From Paraburkholderia polaris (GTDB lineage Bacteria; Pseudomonadota; Gammaproteobacteria; Burkholderiales; Burkholderiaceae): DNA of 64,000 nt. Under the pieces are notes generated by a model that ran no database searches, was not told the origin of the DNA, and saw only the letters and a list, made by a program, of their open reading frames with translations. Positions 1 to 8,139 of this stretch are shown here, piece after piece (the stretch's first letter is position 1; the number at the start of each line of letters is the position of its first letter). Both the position numbers and the translations under genes were made by a program. Location of the stretch: positions 42,280 to 106,279 of the forward strand of contig NZ_JABBGJ010000040.1 in assembly GCF_012927345.1 (NCBI RefSeq). Reading direction: 5' to 3'.

Positions 1-1982
1 TCGCCGTGCGTGGGCGTCGCCGGCGTCCGCACGAACACTCGCAACAGCTCGTCGGTGTCGCCCGGGCGCGCGCCGGACCAGAATAGTTGCCAATCGCCAG
101 CCGGCGCGCGCGCATTGTCGCGGCGGCTCTCGGCGATCAGCCACGTGCATTCGGTCGTCGCGGTGTCAGTTGTCGGCTGATGCTCGATGCCGGTGTAGTA
201 GTACAGCATCGGCGCTTCGGATTCGCCGAGGTCCGTGCTGGCCATGCAATCGCCATCGTTCCATTCGATATTCATGCGGGCGCTGAGGTTTTCGAACACG
301 GAGCGGTAACTCTTCGCATAGTCGAGCCATGGCATCAGCAGCGTGCTCACCAGTCCCCACGCGAGAATCGCGCCGGTGCACCAGCTCAGCGCGCCGCGCC
401 ATTTGCCGGTGTGCCTGAAGACAGGCAGCAACCACAGCCAGCCGAGCGTCAGCAGCAGCGCGGCGGCGATCAGCCCGGGTTTGACCGGCAGCACCCAGTC
501 GAGCGGCAACCAGCGGCCGAGCCGGTGCAGCGACGCATGCGTGTTGGCCGGACCGCTCATGATCGACCAGATGATCCACGCGAGCGCGGCCGCGCTGCCA
601 AACAGCACGCGGCTCGCCATGTCCCAGCTTGCGTGCAGGCGCCGCGGCAGCTTTTCGATGCCTTGCATTGCCACCAGTGCGAGCGGGGCGATGAACGGCA
701 GAATGTACAGTTCGCGAACTGTGGCCGAGGTTTGCAGTACGGCAAAGCCGGTGCCCGCGAAGATCACCGGCAGGGCCACGCGCGGATCGCGCCAGCGGCG
801 CCACCCGCCGCCGGCGAGCGCGGCCAACGCAAGCGGCACCACCGGAAAGCCGACGCTTAGCACGGTGCGCAGCACGAATAGACGGCTTTCATTTTCAGAG
901 CCGAGTTCCGCCACCGAAAAGCCAAAGAAGCGGCCGATGTTGTTGTCCCACAGCCAGACCTTGAAGAGCGCTTCGGAGCGCAGATAGAAAAAAATCGGCC
1001 AGATCAGCGCGAAGGGCGCGCAGACCAGCGCGGCGATGCCGAGCGCCGCTGCAAAGCTGCGAGTACGGCAGCCGGGATACAGCACCAGCACCGCGACGGT
1101 GGTCGCGCCGAACACGAGCGGCACGAACAGGCCCTTGGCCAGCAACGACACGCCGACGCCTGCGCCGAACATCGCCGCGCCGCTCAGAATCGCGTGGCGC
1201 CGACGGCGTGCGTCGACCGGCAGCAGGCGCGCTTCGTCGCGCAGATGGACCAGCACTAGCTCGAACAGTCCGCAGAAACCGAGCGCGGCACCGGCCATTA
1301 GCGCGACGTCGGTCATCATGTCGTGCACGTGCTTGACGACGACGAGCGTGCCGGCGAACAGCGCAAGCGTGCCGATTACGCGGATATCGAGCCAACTCGA
1401 CGCGGCCACCGCGCGGCGGGCGACGCGTGCCGTGTAGTAGACGGTCAGTCCGGCGAAGAGCGCGCTCGCGAGGCGTGCGGCGTCATGCAAAGGCAGGTAG
1501 CGGCCGAACATCCACGCGAGGCCGGCGGCGACCCAGTCATAGATAGGCGGCTTTTCCACAAAGGGCTGACCAGCGTTGGTCGGCACGACCAGATCGCCGG
1601 TGTCGAGCATGTGCTGGATGATGCCGAACGTATAGGTCTCGTCCTGCTTCCATGGCTCGTGCCCCAAGGTGCCGGGCAGGAGCCATGCGCAGAGGATCGC
1701 AAACGCGACCAGCCACATCAGCGGGCGGGCAGCCGTGAGCGCGCGCAAGCGCCGGGCGCCACGCGAAGCGGTGGGCGCCGAGGGACCGGCAGGGGCGGCA
1801 GGCCTTGCGGGCGCCGCGGCTTCGGCAGCGGCAGTGTGACCGTCTGGCAAGGCCGCGCCGGATTCGGCAATGTGTGCCGAGCCGGGGCGCGTGTTCGCCG
1901 CACCGTCGGCAGGGCCGGCCGGCGCAGGCGTCGCAATCGCGACGTTCCCCGTGCGCCAGGGCGCGGATCGGTTTTCGACCAT
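1..1982 (-). CDS. GT39/ArnT-like membrane glycosyltransferase, C-terminus beyond window
   Basis: The frame opens at an ATG at 1982 on the minus strand and runs without a stop to base 1, so only the first ~660 residues are present. An Ala/Pro-rich cytoplasmic stretch of ~80 residues precedes the first membrane segment. It is followed by GHEPWKQDETYTFGIIQHM and VVPTNAGQPFVEKPPIYDW, the first periplasmic loop of GT39/PMT enzymes, where the acidic pair contacts the polyprenyl-phosphate sugar donor. Many hydrophobic segments follow. Family enzymes transfer a sugar from a lipid carrier to lipid A, a glycan or a protein in the periplasm. The acceptor cannot be told from this sequence. Confidence 0.85.
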   Translation of the reverse strand, partial: MVENRSAPWRTGNVAIATPAPAGPADGAANTRPGSAHIAESGAALPDGHTAAAEAAAPARPAAPAGPSAPTASRGARRLRALTAARPLMWLVAFAILCAWLLPGTLGHEPWKQDETYTFGIIQHMLDTGDLVVPTNAGQPFVEKPPIYDWVAAGLAWMFGRYLPLHDAARLASALFAGLTVYYTARVARRAVAASSWLDIRVIGTLALFAGTLVVVKHVHDMMTDVALMAGAALGFCGLFELVLVHLRDEARLLPVDARRRRHAILSGAAMFGAGVGVSLLAKGLFVPLVFGATTVAVLVLYPGCRTRSFAAALGIAALVCAPFALIWPIFFYLRSEALFKVWLWDNNIGRFFGFSVAELGSENESRLFVLRTVLSVGFPVVPLALAALAGGGWRRWRDPRVALPVIFAGTGFAVLQTSATVRELYILPFIAPLALVAMQGIEKLPRRLHASWDMASRVLFGSAAALAWIIWSIMSGPANTHASLHRLGRWLPLDWVLPVKPGLIAAALLLTLGWLWLLPVFRHTGKWRGALSWCTGAILAWGLVSTLLMPWLDYAKSYRSVFENLSARMNIEWNDGDCMASTDLGESEAPMLYYYTGIEHQPTTDTATTECTWLIAESRRDNARAPAGDWQLFWSGARPGDTDELLRVFVRTPATPTHG

Positions 1983-2164
1983 GAGAATCTCTGATTGCCC
2001 AACGCGGCGACGTGGGCCGCGGGCTTATGCAATGGCTGTGCATCGCATGCGGGGTGCATGCGAATGCTGCGATTGTAGTCCCAGATTATTACGGCTGATT
2101 ACATAAAAAACCGGGAAGATTGTGATCAGCCGAACGGATTGAGCCGATTCCTCGTCAAATGGGA

Positions 2165-2192
2165 GGGAATCGGGAATCGGGAATCGGGAATC
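2165..2192. repeat. Four tandem copies of the 7-mer GGGAATC
   Basis: Four exact copies of GGGAATC lie end to end in the ~290-bp gap between the SDR stop codon and the start of the glycosyltransferase. A degenerate fifth copy (GCGAATG) follows. It is a simple short tandem repeat and may vary between strains. Confidence 0.9.
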
Positions 2193-2272
2193 GCGAATGG
2201 AGAAGGCAGAAGTGGTCGGGGAAGCCGCTGGTCGCTTAGAAGACGCGGGGCGCTAACCAGTAAAACGGCCGC

Positions 2273-3022
2273 TCAGCGTCCGCCGGTGACGTCAAGCAGC
2301 GCGCCCGTCACGTACGAGGCGGCGTCGCTCAACAACCAGACGATCGATTCGGCGACCTCGTCGGCGCTGCCGGGGCGGCCCAGCGGCGTGGTCGCGCCGA
2401 GCTGGGCGGCGCGCTCGGGCTTGCCGCCGCTGGCGTGGATTTCGGTATCGATCAGGCCGGGACGCACCGCGTTCACGCGCACACCTTGCGGGCCGAGTTC
2501 CTTGGCGAGGCCGATCGTCATGGTGTCGACGGCGCCTTTCGAGCCGGCATAGTCGACGTATTCGTTCGGCGAACCCAAACGCGCAGCCGCCGACGAGATA
2601 TTCACGATCACGCCCCCCGCGCCGCCACGGGTTGTCGACATCCGGCGCGCGGCTTCGCGTGCGCACAGGTACGCGCCGAGCACGTTCACGTCAAACATGC
2701 GCTTCAGACGCGCGAGGTCCATATCCGCAAGCTGGCTCGACGGCGCGACGATCCCGGCATTGTTGACGAGCGCATCGAGCCGGCCGAACTTCTGCTGGAG
2801 CGCGTCGAACATTGCGATCACGTCGGCTTCGCTGGCGACGTCTCCGGCAATCGGCAACGCATGGCCGCCGGCGCGTTCCACTTCAGCCACGGTTTCCTGC
2901 GCGGCCGCGAGGTTGCGCGCATAGTTCACGCCGACCGACCAGCCGCGTGCGCCCAGCAAACGCGCGGTTGCGCGGCCAATGCCGCGGCTGCCACCGGTGA
3001 TCAGAACGGCTTTCGTCATCAC
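2273..3022 (-). CDS. SDR-family NAD(P)-dependent oxidoreductase
   Basis: This is a 249-residue classical short-chain dehydrogenase. The nucleotide-binding motif TGGSRGIG is at residues 9-16, NNAG at 87-90, the catalytic Ser at 143/144 and Y158-AGS-K162. The C-terminus ends in LDVTGGR, as in FabG-like members. Length and motifs are those of a complete cytosolic enzyme acting on a keto or hydroxy substrate. It stands alone, 82 bp from the next minus-strand gene, so context does not indicate a substrate. It is FabG-like but unlikely to be the fatty-acid synthesis FabG, since no fab genes are adjacent. Confidence 0.9.
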   Translation of the reverse strand: MMTKAVLITGGSRGIGRATARLLGARGWSVGVNYARNLAAAQETVAEVERAGGHALPIAGDVASEADVIAMFDALQQKFGRLDALVNNAGIVAPSSQLADMDLARLKRMFDVNVLGAYLCAREAARRMSTTRGGAGGVIVNISSAAARLGSPNEYVDYAGSKGAVDTMTIGLAKELGPQGVRVNAVRPGLIDTEIHASGGKPERAAQLGATTPLGRPGSADEVAESIVWLLSDAASYVTGALLDVTGGR

Positions 3023-3103
3023 AACCTCATCGTTCGGGTGGGGGCCGCAGGCGCGTGCGGCCGGTGTTCATTCAGATGGTCGAAGAAGCGCAGCAGGCGG
3101 CGA

Positions 3104-3694
3104 TCAAACGGCGTCGCGTTTGATGGCCCATTTGTCGTTGGCAGGCGGCTTATAGCGTTGCAGCTTGTCGATCAGCGCGACGGGATCGGCATCCCTTTGC
3201 AGGATGTCGAAATAGGTTTGCCGCATGAAGCCTTCGTCTACCGTGTGTTTGAGGAGCGCGATCAGCGGATCGTAGAAGCCGTCGATATTCAGCAGTGCCA
3301 CCGGTTTCTGGTGATAGCCGAGTTGCGCCCACGTATAGACCTCGAACAGCTCTTCTAGCGTGCCCGCGCCGCCCGGCATCGCGACGAACGCGTCGGACAG
3401 GTCGGCCATCATCTTCTTGCGATGATGCATGTCGGGCACCACATGCAATTCGGTCAAGCCGTTATGGCCGACTTCCTTGTTGACCAGCAACTCGGGAATC
3501 ACGCCGATTGCGCGGCCGCCTTCGGCCATCACCGTATCGGCGATCACGCCCATCAGGCCAACCTTGCCGCCGCCATAGACCAGCGCGAGATCAGCCTGCA
3601 CCAGCGCGCGGCCGAAGGCACGCGCGGCTTCGGCGTACAACGGTCTGGCTCCGTCGGAGGAGCCGCAATACACACACACCGACTTCATGCTCAA
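3104..3694 (-). CDS. LOG-family (TIGR00730) nucleoside monophosphate phosphoribohydrolase
   Basis: A 196-residue Rossmann-fold protein starting MSMKSVCVYCGSSDG, with GGG at 41-43 and the signature PGGAGTLEE at 107-115. Together with R93/K94 (HHRKKM) these form the active site of 'lonely guy' enzymes. Family members cleave AMP or cytokinin riboside 5'-monophosphates to free base and ribose 5-phosphate. Many bacterial members are annotated as lysine decarboxylases, which is wrong for this motif set. Its ATG overlaps the stop of the upstream TetR gene (ATGA, 3691-3694), so the two are co-translated. Confidence 0.9.
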   Translation of the reverse strand: MSMKSVCVYCGSSDGARPLYAEAARAFGRALVQADLALVYGGGKVGLMGVIADTVMAEGGRAIGVIPELLVNKEVGHNGLTELHVVPDMHHRKKMMADLSDAFVAMPGGAGTLEELFEVYTWAQLGYHQKPVALLNIDGFYDPLIALLKHTVDEGFMRQTYFDILQRDADPVALIDKLQRYKPPANDKWAIKRDAV

Positions 3695-4416
3695 ACGTCC
3701 TTCGGTTCGTTGCGGGGCGCGGCGCCCTCTTTCGGCGGCAGGAAGTCGTAGAACTCGCGCTTGGGCAGCTTGCCGGATACGAGGTCGTCGAAAATCTGCC
3801 GCGAGCGGCCGCGCAGATAAGGCGCCATTAGCGAAATGATCTGTACGCTCACCTGATGCAGTTCAGCGCGAATGGTTTCCTGCTCGTTGTACTTGCGCGG
3901 GTTCATCACGAACTGATACGACAGCCAGTAAGTCGCGATCACACCGATGTTGGTCGCGATCACTTGCAGCTCTTCCGGCGTGGCGACCATTTCGCCGTCC
4001 GCCACGAGTTGCTCGCAGAACTGGCTCGCAAAGCGCACCTTGTGGCTGATGATCTGCTTGAAGTGCGTTTCGAGCGTGCGATTGCGCGCGAGCAGATCGT
4101 TCAGATCGCGATACAGGAAGCGATAGCGCCAGGTGAAATCGATCATGTACTGCAGGTACGACCACATTTCTTCAATGGTCGCGCGGTGATCGTCGGGAAA
4201 GCGCAGACGCTTTTCGATCTCCTGCTCGAACTGGCTGAAGATGCTGTTGATGATGTCGTCTTTGTTGCGGAAGTGGTAGTACAGGTTGCCTGGACTGATT
4301 TCCATTTCCTCGGCGATCGTCGTTGTTGTGACGTTCGGCTCGCCGATCTCGTTGAACAGCTTCAACGACAGTTCGAGGATCCGTTCGCGGGTGCGGCGGG
4401 GAGGTTTGGCTTCCAT
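3691..4416 (-). CDS. TetR/AcrR-family transcriptional regulator
   Basis: A 241-residue protein. The N-terminal HTH (residues ~9-55: RTRERILELSLKLFNEIG, then TIAEEMEISPGNLYYHFRNKDD) is textbook TetR. The longer C-terminal ligand-binding region is helical and has no recognisable ligand signature. It is first in a two-gene unit with the LOG gene (4-bp overlap), so it probably regulates itself and that partner, but no clear operator was identified upstream. The effector is unknown. Confidence 0.9.
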   Translation of the reverse strand: MEAKPPRRTRERILELSLKLFNEIGEPNVTTTTIAEEMEISPGNLYYHFRNKDDIINSIFSQFEQEIEKRLRFPDDHRATIEEMWSYLQYMIDFTWRYRFLYRDLNDLLARNRTLETHFKQIISHKVRFASQFCEQLVADGEMVATPEELQVIATNIGVIATYWLSYQFVMNPRKYNEQETIRAELHQVSVQIISLMAPYLRGRSRQIFDDLVSGKLPKREFYDFLPPKEGAAPRNEPKDV

Positions 4417-4556
4417 GTAGTCCGGCCCTGGTTACGCCGGGCTGGACGCGTGGCGGCATGCCGCTACTGCGTGATCCACCCGGACGCGGTTGGTATAGTC
4501 GAGCGCCCCCAAACCTGCCGCTGAGCGACAGGCCCCCCGAGGGGGCAATCCCCCAA

Positions 4557-4572
4557 GGGGACTTCCTGCGGG
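4557..4572 (+). repeat. Dispersed intergenic repeat, copy 1
   Basis: The 16-mer GGGGACTTCCTGCGGG lies in the gap between the TetR gene and dgkA. It recurs exactly at 22898-22913 upstream of the quinone oxidoreductase gene. Here it is preceded by a small hairpin, GGGGG-CAAT-CCCCC, at 4541-4554. Both copies are intergenic. The rest of this ~300-bp gap (4417-4714) shows no gene. Confidence 0.7.
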
Positions 4573-4714
4573 GCGGAAAACCTGGGGCGACCCAGCGCTT
4601 TCTTGTGAGACTATCGGCCGATTATAAACCGACCGTTCTTATACCAAGCGGATACTCAGGGTTTTCATTCTTTGGGACGTTCTTAGGATCTTTGATAGCG
4701 ACGTAACGCAAGTT

Positions 4715-5392
4715 TTACAACCACGCTTTGACCCAACGCACGACGAGCGGTCCGACGATCAGCCCCCACGTCATCAGACACATGCCGAGCGCGACCATGA
4801 CCGCCGCGCTGCCGAGGTCCTTGGCACGGCGCGACAACTCATGACGTTCGAGCGAAATCCGGTCGATGGCCGCCTCGACGCTCGAATTCAGCAACTCGAC
4901 GATCAGCACCAGCAGTACCGAGCCGAGCAGCAACACGCGCGACACGGGATCGACCGGCACCAGCACGCCGCACGGAATCAGGATCGCGGCGAGCGTGAGC
5001 TCCTGGCGGAACGCGCTTTCCTCGCGGATCGCCACACGAAACCCGGCAAGCGAATTTTTCATCGCGTGCCATGCGCGGGTCAGGCCGCGATTGCCCTTGT
5101 ACGGATTGAAGGGAAGCGGTGCGAGCGGATCGTCGGGGCTAAGCGGTTCGTGGGCCTCGTCGGCATCGGCTGAAGCACGCGCGCCGCTCATGCCGTTCAT
5201 GCCGCTCACGCCGTTTAAACCATGCGCGTGATTGGCATGATCAGGCGAACTGGTCTCGTTCACATCGTCGAACGGTTCGACGCTGCTTGCGTCGTCGGCA
5301 GCGACGGCGTTGACGGCGCGCAGCGCGCCGTTCGCCGTGCGTGCCACGGTAGCGTTTCTCTCTCGCATGGGCGGCTCGGCGCGTCGCGTCAT
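4715..5392 (-). CDS. dgkA: Diacylglycerol kinase with long disordered N-terminal extension
   Basis: An integral-membrane kinase that phosphorylates diacylglycerol to phosphatidate. The catalytic core occupies residues ~97-225: SAFRQE near 126-131, ELLNSSVEAAIDR at 166-178 with the catalytic Glu, and three membrane helices, as in the ~120-residue E. coli enzyme. Residues 1-96 are an acidic, Met/Gly/Ser-rich extension not found in the E. coli protein. The start at 5392 was chosen because it overlaps the stop of the upstream glycosyltransferase as ATGA. Longer frames reach 5491 but would intrude ~100 bp into that gene. It is the last gene of the metallophosphoesterase-glycosyltransferase unit, where a kinase would recycle released diacylglycerol. 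Confidence 0.88.
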   Translation of the reverse strand: MTRRAEPPMRERNATVARTANGALRAVNAVAADDASSVEPFDDVNETSSPDHANHAHGLNGVSGMNGMSGARASADADEAHEPLSPDDPLAPLPFNPYKGNRGLTRAWHAMKNSLAGFRVAIREESAFRQELTLAAILIPCGVLVPVDPVSRVLLLGSVLLVLIVELLNSSVEAAIDRISLERHELSRRAKDLGSAAVMVALGMCLMTWGLIVGPLVVRWVKAWL

Positions 5393-6420
5393 GCGGCGGC
5401 GCTTTCCTCGCTGTACGAGGTGCGCGGCAGCGGCTTCAGATGTGCCGCGAACTGCTCGGACGCCGCTGCCCACGAGAAACGTTCGGCCCACGCGCGTGCA
5501 TGGCTGCGTTCGATCTTCAATGCTTCGAGGCAGGCCTCGCGCAAGTCTTCGTGCATGGCGCCCGCGCCGCCATCGCCAAGCACGTCAATCGGGCCGGTCA
5601 CCGGATACGCCGCGACCGGCGTGCCGCAGGCCAGCGCTTCTAGCAGCACGAGCCCGAAGGTATCGGTGCGGCTCGGAAACACGAATACGTCGGCGGCGGC
5701 ATAGACCTTGGCCAGTTCGGCTTGCGTCAGCACGCCCAGGTAATTCGCTTGCGGATAGCGCGACTTCAGTTCGGCCAGCGCCGGGCCTTCGCCTGCGACC
5801 CACTTCGAGCCGGGCAGATCGAGCTTGAGAAACGCCTCGACGTTCTTTTCGACCGCTACACGTCCCACGTACAGAAAGATCGGCCGCGCGGTGTTGAGGA
5901 CCTTCGAGTCCATCTGGTGAAAGATCTCCAGATCGACGCCGCGGGTCCACAACACCACATTGGTGAAGCCGAATTTTTCGAGGTCGGTCTTGACCACCGG
6001 CGTAGGCGCCATCACGGCCAGCGACGCCTTGTGGAACCAGTGCAGAAACTTGTAGGTGGCCGCGAGCGGAATGCCGAAACGCGCCTGCACGTATTCGGGA
6101 AAGCGCGTGTGATAAGCGGTCGTGAACGGCAGCTTGTGCTGGATCGCATAGGCCCGCGCGGCCATGCCGAGCGGGCCTTCGGTGGCGATGTGCAGCGCGT
6201 CGGGCGCGAATTCGTCAATGCGCTGACGCAGCTTGCGGCGCGGCAGCAGCGACAGGCGAATCTCAGGATAGGTCGGGCACGGTATCGTCTTGAACTCGAG
6301 CGGCGTCAGCAAGTCGACGTGGTGGCCGAGTGCGGTCAACTCTCGCGTGGTGTTTTTCAGCGTGCGCACGACGCCATTGACCTGCGGTTCCCATGCGTCG
6401 GTGACGATCATGATCTTCAT
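5389..6420 (-). CDS. GT4-family glycosyltransferase (Agt/MgtA-like)
   Basis: A 343-residue GT-B fold enzyme. The N-terminal acceptor domain opens MKIMIVTDAWEPQVNGVVRT, where GGVxR-like loops bind substrate. The C-terminal donor domain carries FLYVGRVAVEKN (~206-217) and the EX7E-type block FPSRTDTFGLVLLEALACG. It resembles the alpha-mannosyl/glucosyltransferases that glycosylate membrane diacylglycerol or phosphatidylinositol. It sits 30 bp downstream of a PlcP/LpxH-like phosphoesterase and overlaps dgkA, an arrangement that favours diacylglycerol as acceptor. The sugar donor cannot be read from the sequence. Confidence 0.85.
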   Translation of the reverse strand: MKIMIVTDAWEPQVNGVVRTLKNTTRELTALGHHVDLLTPLEFKTIPCPTYPEIRLSLLPRRKLRQRIDEFAPDALHIATEGPLGMAARAYAIQHKLPFTTAYHTRFPEYVQARFGIPLAATYKFLHWFHKASLAVMAPTPVVKTDLEKFGFTNVVLWTRGVDLEIFHQMDSKVLNTARPIFLYVGRVAVEKNVEAFLKLDLPGSKWVAGEGPALAELKSRYPQANYLGVLTQAELAKVYAAADVFVFPSRTDTFGLVLLEALACGTPVAAYPVTGPIDVLGDGGAGAMHEDLREACLEALKIERSHARAWAERFSWAAASEQFAAHLKPLPRTSYSEESAAA

Positions 6421-6450
6421 CGGTTTCGGCCCAATAGAGGTGGAGAGGGA

Positions 6451-7392
6451 CTACGCGGTCGCCCGGGCCTTTTGCACGCCGACTTCCGGGGCGCGCATCA
6501 CGGTCCAGTAGATCACCTTGAGTTCGCCTTCGTACGTCTCGACGAGTGCCGACAGGCTTTCGACCCAATCGCCGTCGTTGCAATACAGCACCCCGTCGAT
6601 GTCGCGAATCTCGGCTTTGTGAATGTGCCCGCAGACCACGCCGTCGCAACCGCGGCGGCGCGCTTCGTCAGTCATGACCCGCTCGAACGACGAGATGAAA
6701 TTCACCGCGTTCTTCACCTGATGTTTCAGGTATTGCGACAGCGACCAGTATGGAAAGCCGAGCCGGCTGCGGATCCGGTTGAACCAGCGGTTCAGGATCA
6801 GGATCATCGTGTAGAGCGTGTCGCCGAGATAGGCGAGCCACTTCGCGTGCTGGATCACGCCATCGAACAGATCGCCGTGCACGATCCATAGGCGCTTGCC
6901 GGCGAGCGTCGTATGGAACGCTTCGCCGCGCACGTGGATGTCGCCGAACGCGAGGTCGCAGAACTGACGCGCGGCTTCGTCGTGATTGCCCGGGACGTAG
7001 ATGACCTGGGTGCCTTTGCGCGCTTTGCGCAGCACCTTCTGCACGACGTCGTTGTGCGCCTGCGGCCAGTACCAGCCTTTTTTCAACTGCCAGCCGTCGA
7101 TGATGTCGCCCACGAGGTACAGGTATTCCGACTCGTTGTGCCGCAGGAAGTCGAGCAGGTACGGTGCCTGACAACCGCTCGAGCCTAGGTGGATGTCGGA
7201 TAGCCAGATGGTGCGATAGCGGTGCGGCTCGGCGTGCTCGTCGTCGTGATGGCCGGCGTGCGCGTCGAGTGGCAATGACGGCACAGGCAGCGGCAAGCCG
7301 TGACTAGGATTGGGTTCCGGGCGGAACGCGACAGGGTCGACGCTCGGGCCGGTCTGGCGGAACAGGGAAGTCGCGGACGTTTTGGGGTCCAT
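6451..7392 (-). CDS. LpxH/PlcP-type metallophosphoesterase
   Basis: A 313-residue calcineurin-like phosphoesterase of the UDP-2,3-diacylglucosamine diphosphatase superfamily. The di-metal site is complete: D66-x-H68 (SDIHLG), GD96, GNHD at 135-138, H172 and GHIH at 255-258. Residues 1-58 are a Pro/His/Asp-rich extension. The same superfamily contains LpxH (lipid A synthesis) and PlcP, which removes phosphorylated headgroups from phospholipids during phosphate starvation. Linkage to a GT4 enzyme and a diacylglycerol kinase, away from lipid A genes, favours PlcP. A Pho-box-like element lies 45 bp upstream. LpxH function is not excluded. Confidence 0.85.
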   Translation of the reverse strand: MDPKTSATSLFRQTGPSVDPVAFRPEPNPSHGLPLPVPSLPLDAHAGHHDDEHAEPHRYRTIWLSDIHLGSSGCQAPYLLDFLRHNESEYLYLVGDIIDGWQLKKGWYWPQAHNDVVQKVLRKARKGTQVIYVPGNHDEAARQFCDLAFGDIHVRGEAFHTTLAGKRLWIVHGDLFDGVIQHAKWLAYLGDTLYTMILILNRWFNRIRSRLGFPYWSLSQYLKHQVKNAVNFISSFERVMTDEARRRGCDGVVCGHIHKAEIRDIDGVLYCNDGDWVESLSALVETYEGELKVIYWTVMRAPEVGVQKARATA

Positions 7393-7436
7393 GGCTCACG
7401 CGTCGAGTTGCGGTGCCCGTATTGCGCCAGCCGCGC

Positions 7437-7454
7437 GTGACCCTGCCGTGACAG
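7437..7454 (-). promoter_or_regulatory. Candidate Pho box (PhoB site)
   Basis: On the minus strand the sequence is CTGTCACGGCAGGGTCAC: two 7-mers, CTGTCAC and GGGTCAC, with a 4-bp spacer, so an 11-bp period like the E. coli Pho box. It ends 45 bp before the phosphoesterase ATG. The downstream -10 is weak (CAATAC about 12 bp on). A competing reading is the 13-bp palindrome CGTGACAGTCACG at 7447-7459, which overlaps it and could be another regulator's site. Confidence 0.55.
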
Positions 7455-7604
7455 TCACGAGAAGTTCTTATTACTATGCGGGCGGAGGGGGACGGCGGTA
7501 GGGGCGCGGCGAGGTGCAAAGAAGGGCTGTGGTGACAGGCAACCGCAGTAAAGCGAACGCAAACCACGGACGCGGCAGCGTGAATTGCAAGGCGGCCCGT
7601 TTGC

Positions 7605-8126
7605 TCAGCCCGCGACGCTGATCACGCGCGTACCAGCGAGACGGTCGTGCAGGAATTGACGCTGCGAATCGAAGCGGCCGGTGGCGGCCCACAGCACGAA
7701 CCAGATCGCTGCGATCACCAGCGTCTGCGGCACGGTGAGACCCAGCAGCGGATGCAGCGCGAGCGGCGGCAAAAACCACAGCCAGGCCAGCACGTAACGA
7801 ACAATCGCGCGGCCCGTGGACAGCGGCGCGCCGTTGGCGGCGACGACGCGCAGGCGCCACGTTTTCATCGGCAGCGTCTGACCGCTGTGGGTCCAGAACC
7901 AGACGAAATACAGACCGACCACGAGGCCGATCCACGCTGCGAGCATGTTGTGATGGGTGAGACCATTGCGCTGCTGCGACAACGTGCTGAACAGATAGCC
8001 CGCGATGAACACGACGCCAAACAGGATCACGGCTTCGTAGAGCAGCGTGGCAAGGCGCCGGCGGACGGAGGGTGCGGCGCCGGATGAATCGGCGGGCAGT
8101 GTCGAGGTGGAGAGCGGTTGGGACAC
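7605..8126 (-). CDS. RDD-family membrane protein
   Basis: A 173-residue membrane protein with three to four hydrophobic segments. The RDD core begins at ~25 with RRLATLLYEAVILFGVVF and ends with the typical FLHDRLAGTRVI. RDD proteins are small inner-membrane proteins, some linked to ion transport; no specific role is claimed. A GTG start at 8126 is preferred because it lies 14 bp after the DUF3106 stop and upstream sequence in this frame is Arg-rich, non-membrane and antisense to good coding. It is the last gene of the sigma-factor cluster. Confidence 0.82.
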   Translation of the reverse strand: MSQPLSTSTLPADSSGAAPSVRRRLATLLYEAVILFGVVFIAGYLFSTLSQQRNGLTHHNMLAAWIGLVVGLYFVWFWTHSGQTLPMKTWRLRVVAANGAPLSTGRAIVRYVLAWLWFLPPLALHPLLGLTVPQTLVIAAIWFVLWAATGRFDSQRQFLHDRLAGTRVISVAG

Positions 8127-8139
8127 GGTCGGGCGCCGA

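Noticed and set aside
4458..4706. Small plus-strand frame (82 codons) in the TetR-dgkA gap
   Set aside because: It reads through the repeat and hairpin, lacks a ribosome site and has no recognisable domain.
5393..5491. Longer N-terminus for DgkA from 5491
   Set aside because: It would overlap the glycosyltransferase by ~100 bp; the ATGA overlap at 5389-5392 is a natural coupled start.
6451..7392. Calling the metallophosphoesterase lpxH outright
   Set aside because: Motifs fit both LpxH and PlcP, and its neighbours (GT4, dgkA, Pho-box-like site) fit PlcP better, so the general name is kept.
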